From Acidobacteria bacterium RIFCSPLOWO2_12_FULL_67_14b (GTDB taxonomy: Bacteria; Acidobacteriota; Vicinamibacteria; Vicinamibacterales; UBA2999), in contig MELE01000041.1 of NCBI GenBank assembly GCA_001768615.1, positions 43,108-98,381 on the forward strand: a DNA stretch of 55,274 bases. The letters run 5' to 3'. The first letter of the stretch is position 1. Every line of letters starts with the position of its first letter. Position numbers and translations under genes: made by a program. Shown here piece after piece: positions 50,623-55,274 of this stretch. The notes below the pieces were generated by a model that did no database searches, had not been told where the DNA came from, and worked only from the letters and a program-made list of their open reading frames with translations.

Positions 50623-51851
50623 CCGGCCTCATCGTCGCGCTCGCGTTGGCCGTCGGCGCGCAAACGCCTTCGCCCGGGGTCGTCGCCGAAGTCCGCGTAC
50701 ATGGCAACCACACGACGCCCGACGCCGACGTGCTCGCCATCATCGGCGACGTCGTCGGCCAACCGGCCACCGAGGCGCTGATCGCCGAGGTCGGGGCGCG
50801 TCTCGAGAAGAGCGGACGCTTCGACGGCGTCGACGTGCGCAGGCGCTATCGCTCGATCGACAACCAAGACGACATCCTGTTGATGGTGGTCGTCGACGAG
50901 GTCCCGGCGATCACCGGGGACGACCTCACGCCCGGCGTCTGGAAGCGCTTCCGCAGCAGCGGCATGTTCATGCCGGTGCTGCATTCCGACGACGGCTATG
51001 GCTTTACCTACGGCGTTCGCGTGAGCTTCGTCGATCGGCTCGGTCCGAAGAGCCGCATTTCCATTCCGGTCACGTGGGGCGGCGAGCGGCAGGCGCGCGT
51101 GCAACTCGAGCGCTCGTTCGACCGGGGCCCGATCGAACGTCTGTCGGGCGAAGCCGGCATCGGGCGCCGGGAAAACCCGCACTACGAGATCGGCGACACC
51201 CGGACCACGGTGAAGGCCAGGGCGGAAAGCGTAGTGCAACGCTGGCTGCGCCTCGGCGCCGGCGGCGGCTACGACGAGGTGAAGTTCGGCGAGCTGCGCG
51301 ATCGGCTCAACCGGTTCGGCGGCGACGTCACGATCGACACGCGGGTCGATCCGGCCTTTCCGAGAAACGCCGTCCACGCGGTGTTCGGCCTCGAGCGCCT
51401 GTCGTTCGATGCCGGCCGCGCGAACCGCCGGACCGCGGATGTCCGGGGCTATCTCGGCCTCTTCGGCCAGACCGTGCTGGCCCTCCGCGGCCTGTCGATC
51501 ACGTCGAAGGACCCGCTGCCGATCTACGAGCAGAACCTGCTCGGCGGCGAGGCCAACCTCCGGGGATTCGATGCGGGCTACAAGGCCGACAACAACCTGG
51601 CGGCCGTCTCGGCCGAGCTGCGCATCCCCGTGACCTCACCCCTGTCGATCGGCCGGTTCGGTGTGAAGGTCTTCACCGACGCGGGCACCGCCTACGCCAC
51701 CGGTGAGAAGCTGGCCGACCAGACCCTCGAGCGCGGCTACGGCGGCGGCGTCTACTTCCACATGACCATCCTCAGCCTGTCGCTCGACGCCGCCAAGTCG
51801 CGGGATCACAAGCTGCAATGGCACTTCGGATTGGGGGTCACGTTCAAGTAG
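50619..51851 (+). CDS. Omp85-family outer-membrane protein (POTRA plus barrel)
   Basis: This 410-residue protein has a short signal peptide (1-14), one POTRA-like domain (about 20-93: V-R-V-H-G-N-H-T-T...G-R-F-D-G-V-D-V) and a C-terminal barrel that ends in Phe-Lys. The barrel contains G-G-E-A-N-L-R-G-F (about 307-315), the R-G-F loop-6 motif of BamA/TamA. It is far shorter than BamA. It probably inserts or secretes a specific substrate. It is coupled to the upstream secreted protein by a 4-base overlap. Confidence 0.85.
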   Translation: MTGLIVALALAVGAQTPSPGVVAEVRVHGNHTTPDADVLAIIGDVVGQPATEALIAEVGARLEKSGRFDGVDVRRRYRSIDNQDDILLMVVVDEVPAITGDDLTPGVWKRFRSSGMFMPVLHSDDGYGFTYGVRVSFVDRLGPKSRISIPVTWGGERQARVQLERSFDRGPIERLSGEAGIGRRENPHYEIGDTRTTVKARAESVVQRWLRLGAGGGYDEVKFGELRDRLNRFGGDVTIDTRVDPAFPRNAVHAVFGLERLSFDAGRANRRTADVRGYLGLFGQTVLALRGLSITSKDPLPIYEQNLLGGEANLRGFDAGYKADNNLAAVSAELRIPVTSPLSIGRFGVKVFTDAGTAYATGEKLADQTLERGYGGGVYFHMTILSLSLDAAKSRDHKLQWHFGLGVTFK

Positions 51852-51873
51852 ACTGCGCCGGGGAGATTTCGCC

Positions 51874-52917
51874 ATGGGCCGACTTGCCACGCTCAGACTC
51901 GCCGTTGCCGCAACCCTCGTTGTCGCGCTCATGGGTGGCGCCATGGTCGCCTCGCAACGGTCGGCCGCGGCCATGGCCACCGCCGCCAACACGTTTCTCG
52001 CCGGCCTGTCGGCCGAGCAGCGCGCCAGGGTGTCGCTGCCCTTCGAGGGTGACGAGCGGCTGCGCTGGCACTTCATCCCCAACGAGACGTTCCCGCGCAA
52101 GGGACTCACGATCAAGGAGATGAACGAGGCCCAGCGCGCGCAGGCGCACGCCCTGCTCAAGACCGGCCTGAGCCAGCGCGGCTACTTGACGGTGACCGGC
52201 ATCATCGCGCTCGAAGACATCCTCAAGGCCACCGAGACCGGCGGCCGCATGGCGCGCAACAAGGAGGAGTACTACTTCTCGGTGTTCGGCACGCCGTCGG
52301 CCCAGGGCGCGTGGGGCTGGCGCGTGGAAGGCCATCACGTCTCGCTCCGCTTCACCGTCGTCAAGGGCCTGGCCGTGGCCAGCTCGCCCGCCTTCTTCGG
52401 CACCAACCCGGCGGAGGTCCGCGACGGCGCGCAGAAGGGCCTGCGCCTGCTCGCCGCGCGCGAAGACACCGCGCGGGCGCTCGTCGAGTCTCTCGACGCC
52501 CGGCAGCGGACCGCGGCCATCATCAACGCGGTTGCGCCGACCGACATCGTGACGATGAACAAGAACGACATCGCTCCGCTCGAGCCGGTGGGCATCGCCT
52601 CGCCGGCGCTGACCGTGAAACAGCGCGGGATGTTGATGCAGGTGATCGAGGCGTATTCATCCGCGATGGAGGCCGACATTGCCGCCGAGGCCACCAAGAA
52701 GATCCAGCAGGCCGGAGCCGACAGGATCGCGTTCGCGTGGGCCGGCGAAACCGCGCGGGGGAAGAAGCATTACTACCGCGTGCAGGGGCCGACGTTCCTG
52801 ATCGAGTTCGACAACACGCAGAACGACGGCAACCACGTGCACTCGGTGTGGCGGGATTTCAACGGGGACTTCGGACGGGACTTGCTGAGGGAACACCTCA
52901 AGTCGGTCGCGCACTGA
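51874..52917 (+). CDS. DUF3500-family secreted protein
   Basis: This 347-residue protein has a signal peptide (1-27) and a DUF3500-type body with R-W-H-F-I-P-N-E (about 63-70), W-G-W-R-V-E-G-H-H-V-S-L (about 148-159), F-F-G-T-N-P-A and, near the end, E-F-D-N-T-Q-N-D-G-N-H-V-H-S-V-W-R-D. The conserved His and Asp suggest metal binding, but no reaction is known. It lies 22 bases after the Omp85 gene and ends at a palindrome. Confidence 0.83.
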   Translation: MGRLATLRLAVAATLVVALMGGAMVASQRSAAAMATAANTFLAGLSAEQRARVSLPFEGDERLRWHFIPNETFPRKGLTIKEMNEAQRAQAHALLKTGLSQRGYLTVTGIIALEDILKATETGGRMARNKEEYYFSVFGTPSAQGAWGWRVEGHHVSLRFTVVKGLAVASSPAFFGTNPAEVRDGAQKGLRLLAAREDTARALVESLDARQRTAAIINAVAPTDIVTMNKNDIAPLEPVGIASPALTVKQRGMLMQVIEAYSSAMEADIAAEATKKIQQAGADRIAFAWAGETARGKKHYYRVQGPTFLIEFDNTQNDGNHVHSVWRDFNGDFGRDLLREHLKSVAH

Positions 52918-52918
52918 T

Positions 52919-52938
52919 CGCGGAACTCTAGTTCCGCG
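52919..52938. repeat. 20-bp palindrome, GGCGGAACT family
   Basis: Arms CGCGGAACT and AGTTCCGCG around CT. It overlaps no gene, sits between convergent stop codons (52917 and 52947), and could end both transcripts. Confidence 0.75.
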
Positions 52939-52946
52939 ACGACGGC

Positions 52947-53786
52947 TCACCAGCGCAAGACTCTCTTGCCGCGCCAGATGGGTCCTTCCTGCACGTACCG
53001 CCACTCGGGATTCTGGTGGAAGTCCCGGAGCGCGAGCAGCACCTGGTCGAAGACCGGTACCGCGTCGTCCTCACATTCGAAGTAGGTGAGGAAATCGAAC
53101 TCGTTGGGCCGCTCGTAGCCGTCCGGGTTGTGGTAGACGCGGCGGTAGAGCGATGCGATCCCGCGTTCGGCCGCCACGGCATGGCCCTTCACCGGGCAGG
53201 CGCTGGCGCGATCGATGTGCGGGTAGAAGTACGCGTGCCGCTCCAGCGGGCTCTTCTGCCACCATTCCGACGTCTTTCGAATCGGCATGATGATGGCGTT
53301 CCGGCTGATCCGCCCCGACCGCCGCGGCGGCGCGCCTTTGTTGGTGTAGTGGACCATCTCGGGGCTCGAGTAGCGCGGCGTCCGCACCGCCCCGTCGATC
53401 GCAATCACGTCGGCGGCGTCGCCGATGCGGCGCCGGAGCTCTTCGTCGATCTCCTGCAGGCGCGGCCGGTACTTGCTCGACACCTGCACGAGGTGCCGCG
53501 CCTTGTTGATGCAGGGACCCACGCAGTTGGGCGCCGGCTCCACCGCCTCGCCGTCACGCACGAAGAACTGGATGGTCTCGAACGGCTGCACCTGCGTCTC
53601 GCGGCTGTCGTCGATGTCGAAGTCATTGAAGAAGCCGCGGGCGATGTTGCCGCCCGCCGTCCGCAGCCGGGCGCCATGCGCGTCGTCTTCCGCGCGGGCA
53701 AGCACGAACAGGAACTTCGTGTAGGTCAGGTTGGCCCCCACGCCGCTCCCGTTGCCGTGCCCCTGGCCGCAGCCGCTCTGTCCCAT
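52947..53786 (-). CDS. Chlorite dismutase-family haem protein
   Basis: This 279-residue protein belongs to the chlorite dismutase/HemQ family. The C-terminal half has S-E-W-W...L-E-R-H, a candidate proximal haem His in Y-F-Y-P-H-I-D (about 192), a candidate distal Arg in Y-R-R-V-Y-H (about 217), and E-F-D-F-L-T-Y-F-E. In known chlorite dismutases an Arg sits four residues before that His of R-x-x-Y-H, whereas HemQ has Gln. If the alignment holds, chlorite or peroxide chemistry is possible. The spacing between the two residues is longer than usual. The N-terminus is Gly-rich with no export signal. Confidence 0.72.
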   Translation of the reverse strand: MGQSGCGQGHGNGSGVGANLTYTKFLFVLARAEDDAHGARLRTAGGNIARGFFNDFDIDDSRETQVQPFETIQFFVRDGEAVEPAPNCVGPCINKARHLVQVSSKYRPRLQEIDEELRRRIGDAADVIAIDGAVRTPRYSSPEMVHYTNKGAPPRRSGRISRNAIIMPIRKTSEWWQKSPLERHAYFYPHIDRASACPVKGHAVAAERGIASLYRRVYHNPDGYERPNEFDFLTYFECEDDAVPVFDQVLLALRDFHQNPEWRYVQEGPIWRGKRVLRW

Positions 53787-53853
53787 GACACAACGGCTAT
53801 CGGTTTGATACAGGTCCTTCTGTATGAGGGTGTGCAGGACTGTGCAATTCCGA

Positions 53854-54678
53854 TCAGATGAAACGCTCGATCGCCTGCGCCAGACCGGCCTCGTCGTTGG
53901 TGCCGGTGAGGTAAAACCCTTCCTGGAACAACTCCGGCTCGGCGTTGCCCATGATCACGCCGGTGCCGGCCCACCGAAGCATGTCGAGGTCGTTGTGGTT
54001 GTCGCCGACCGCCATCACCTCGGCTTGCGTCACGCCAAAGTGTTGCGCCATCGCGGCCAGCCCCGTGCCCTTCGTGATGCCCGCCGCGCACACGTCGACC
54101 ATCGAGAAATCGCGGCTCGGATACTCGGTCAGCATCACTTCCAGGCTCGGCGCCAGCGCGTGGGCGGCCAGGTGCGCGGCGACCGCGCGCATCTGTTCGA
54201 CGCCGCCGTTGAAGGCGATCTGCACCGGGTCCTCCACCAGCGCGTCCTCCAGCCGCTCCACCGCGGTGATGATCGCCTCGTTGCGTTCCTTGAACCGGCG
54301 CCGGTTCGGATGCGTCCAGTCCATCCGGTCGTAGACGAGTTGGCCGCCCAACGGCCGGTCGAAGACGGCCGTGGCCTCACCTCGCCACGTCACGGTGGCC
54401 TCGAGGACCTCACGCGCAATCGCCTGCGGGAGCAGGCGCCGCAGCAGCGTCTCTCCCCCACGCGATCGGGCGATCGCCCCGTTGTGGACAATGAGCGTGA
54501 TCGAATCCGGCAGCTGGCCGAGCGCCTGGAGCGCGAAATGGAAGCTGCGCCCGGTGGCGATGGCGACGTTCACGCCGGCGGCGACGGCACGATCGACGGC
54601 CGCGACGTTCGCCGCGGGCACGCGACCGCGGCTGTCGAGCAGCGTGCCGTCGATGTCGATGGCCAGTAATCGGATCAA
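53854..54678 (-). CDS. Cof-type HAD phosphatase
   Basis: This 274-residue HAD-superfamily IIB hydrolase has motif I D-I-D-G-T-L-L-D (8-15), motif II A-T-G-R-S (about 41-45), motif III K-G (about 199) and motif IV G-D-N-H-N-D (about 222-227). Such proteins dephosphorylate sugar phosphates, flavin or vitamin B6 intermediates. The start is TTG at 54678; there is no ATG at this point and the preceding gene ends 4 bases earlier, so both are likely on one transcript. Confidence 0.88.
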   Translation of the reverse strand: MIRLLAIDIDGTLLDSRGRVPAANVAAVDRAVAAGVNVAIATGRSFHFALQALGQLPDSITLIVHNGAIARSRGGETLLRRLLPQAIAREVLEATVTWRGEATAVFDRPLGGQLVYDRMDWTHPNRRRFKERNEAIITAVERLEDALVEDPVQIAFNGGVEQMRAVAAHLAAHALAPSLEVMLTEYPSRDFSMVDVCAAGITKGTGLAAMAQHFGVTQAEVMAVGDNHNDLDMLRWAGTGVIMGNAEPELFQEGFYLTGTNDEAGLAQAIERFI

Positions 54679-54681
54679 CGA

Positions 54682-55113
54682 CTACTTGATCCTCTTCAGG
54701 AAGGCCTCGTAGGCGTCTTGGTCCTGCTTCCGGAAGTACGCCGCAAATTCGTTCCCGATCGTCTCGAGATGCTTCAGGTAATTGGGATCCTTGTACGCAT
54801 CCCGCATCGACGGCAGGTACTCGCGCACGCGTTCCCACACGAGCAGCAGCTCGCGGCCGCTCTGGAAGAACAACTCCTTGTGGAGCACGCCGGAGGTCAT
54901 GAACGACGCCACCAGGTCCCAGTAGGAGGTCACCATGCGCACCGAGGCGTTCTCATCGGTGCCGCCCGGCGCCAGTTTGATCAGATCGTCGTAGCTCTTC
55001 ACCTTGCACTTCGCGGTGAACCACGTCCGCGCCTGGCGCATGCGGTCTTCCCGCCGCATCTCGTACAGCTTCAGGATCAGATTGGCGTCGTCGTAGGTCG
55101 GCCTCTGCGTCAT
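54682..55113 (-). CDS. Conserved hypothetical protein, helical
   Basis: This 143-residue protein is predicted mostly alpha-helical and rich in Tyr, Arg and Glu, with no signal peptide or known motif. A typical segment is W-D-L-V-A-S-F-M-T-S-G-V-L (about 65-77). I do not recognise the family with certainty. It is divergent from sucA, and the Cof phosphatase gene follows directly. A weak AAAGAGA lies upstream of the ATG. Confidence 0.7.
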   Translation of the reverse strand: MTQRPTYDDANLILKLYEMRREDRMRQARTWFTAKCKVKSYDDLIKLAPGGTDENASVRMVTSYWDLVASFMTSGVLHKELFFQSGRELLLVWERVREYLPSMRDAYKDPNYLKHLETIGNEFAAYFRKQDQDAYEAFLKRIK

Positions 55114-55137
55114 GGCATCTCTTTCGGGGATCCGGCC

Positions 55138-55170
55138 CGAGCCCCGAGCCCGGAGCCCGGAGCCCGGACT
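55138..55170. repeat. GAGCCCGG word repeat before sucA
   Basis: Four to five GAGCCCGGA words in tandem, the same word as at 4912-4976 and 13699-13733. It lies between the divergent hypothetical gene and sucA. Confidence 0.75.
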
Positions 55171-55190
55171 GCTGGTAAAGTAGAAAGGTT

Positions 55191-55274
55191 ATGAACCCGT
55201 GGGACCAGTTTACCGGGGCCAATGCGGGGTATGTCTACGAGTTGTTCGAGCGCTACCAGCGCGATCCCTCGTCG
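55191..55274 (+). CDS. sucA: 2-oxoglutarate dehydrogenase E1, N-terminus only
   Basis: The first 28 codons, from the ATG at 55191 to the window edge, read N-P-W-D-Q-F-T-G-A-N-A-G-Y-V-Y-E-L-F-E-R-Y-Q. An N-terminal segment G-x-N-A-G-Y-V-x-E-L-Y-E-x-Y is characteristic of E1 of the 2-oxoglutarate dehydrogenase complex, where it contacts E2. This supports assigning the E2 at 29306 to that complex, although the genes are 25 kb apart. A TAAAGT box 9 bases upstream is a candidate -10. Most of the gene is missing. Confidence 0.78.
   Translation, partial: MNPWDQFTGANAGYVYELFERYQRDPSS

Overview
The window looks like a chromosomal segment of a high-GC Gram-negative bacterium, most likely an Acidobacteriota of the Vicinamibacteria type. 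That placement is an inference. It rests on the very high GC, the squalene genes hpnC/hpnD, paired secreted M16 peptidases, many signal-peptide hydrolases, an Omp85 protein, and large numbers of short palindromes and word-like repeats between genes. I see no phage, transposase, tRNA, rRNA or CRISPR locus. Gene density is high and no gene-free stretch exceeds 300 bases.

Layout. 1-2.3 kb: squalene genes (hpnC, hpnD, the first codons of a probable hpnE) behind a cobalamin adenosyltransferase. 2.3-5.3 kb: a short MutY converging on an operon of ygfZ, a PHP phosphoesterase and a Nudix hydrolase. 5.3-12.7 kb: a secreted alpha/beta hydrolase, a STAS protein between inverted word arrays, a three-domain acyl-ACP/CoA ligase-ACP-acyltransferase, a PAP2 phosphatase and a secreted carboxypeptidase-regulatory-like protein. 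12.7-18.1 kb: a Gfo/Idh/MocA-GMC oxidoreductase pair and an active/inactive M16 peptidase pair. 18.1-24 kb: two broken genes back to back (a PagL-like deacylase and an envelope protein fragment), a VOC protein, PqiA-like and DUF3089 proteins, a c-type cytochrome and a PepSY membrane protein. 24-28.7 kb: FHA, metallo-beta-lactamase, receiver, threonine dehydratase, a kinase-like protein without kinase residues, an SDR and a malate-dehydrogenase-like protein without catalytic residues. 28.6-32 kb: lpdA-sucB-lipB, the E3/E2/lipoylation part of a 2-oxoacid dehydrogenase; a probable E1 (sucA) begins at 55.19 kb. 32-36.3 kb: a sigma-54 activator cut by an in-frame TAG, HU, queF, an Smr protein, a CpaE-like ATPase and a 65-residue protein with its own sigma-54 promoter and intrinsic terminator. 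36.4-45.1 kb: an M14 peptidase, then an SNF2-type helicase plus a large adenine-specific methyltransferase, a candidate two-gene defence module followed by a long inverted repeat. 45.1-55.3 kb: panE, amidohydrolase, acyl-CoA ligase, a lipid/envelope pair with an Omp85 protein, DUF3500, a chlorite-dismutase-family protein, a Cof phosphatase and the start of sucA.

Three patterns cut across the genes. First, related 20-22 bp palindromes (arms GGACAAACCT, GGCGGGTCT, GGCGGAACT, all meeting at CT-nn-AG) are scattered through the window. The GGACAAACCT family sits inside four unrelated coding sequences, always in the frame that gives D-K/Q-P...G-L-S. Second, many genes have a TANNNT box ending 5-9 bases before the start codon and no Shine-Dalgarno, which implies leaderless transcription; at three divergent pairs one symmetric box serves both genes. 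Third, several spacers consist of short words in inverted orientation.
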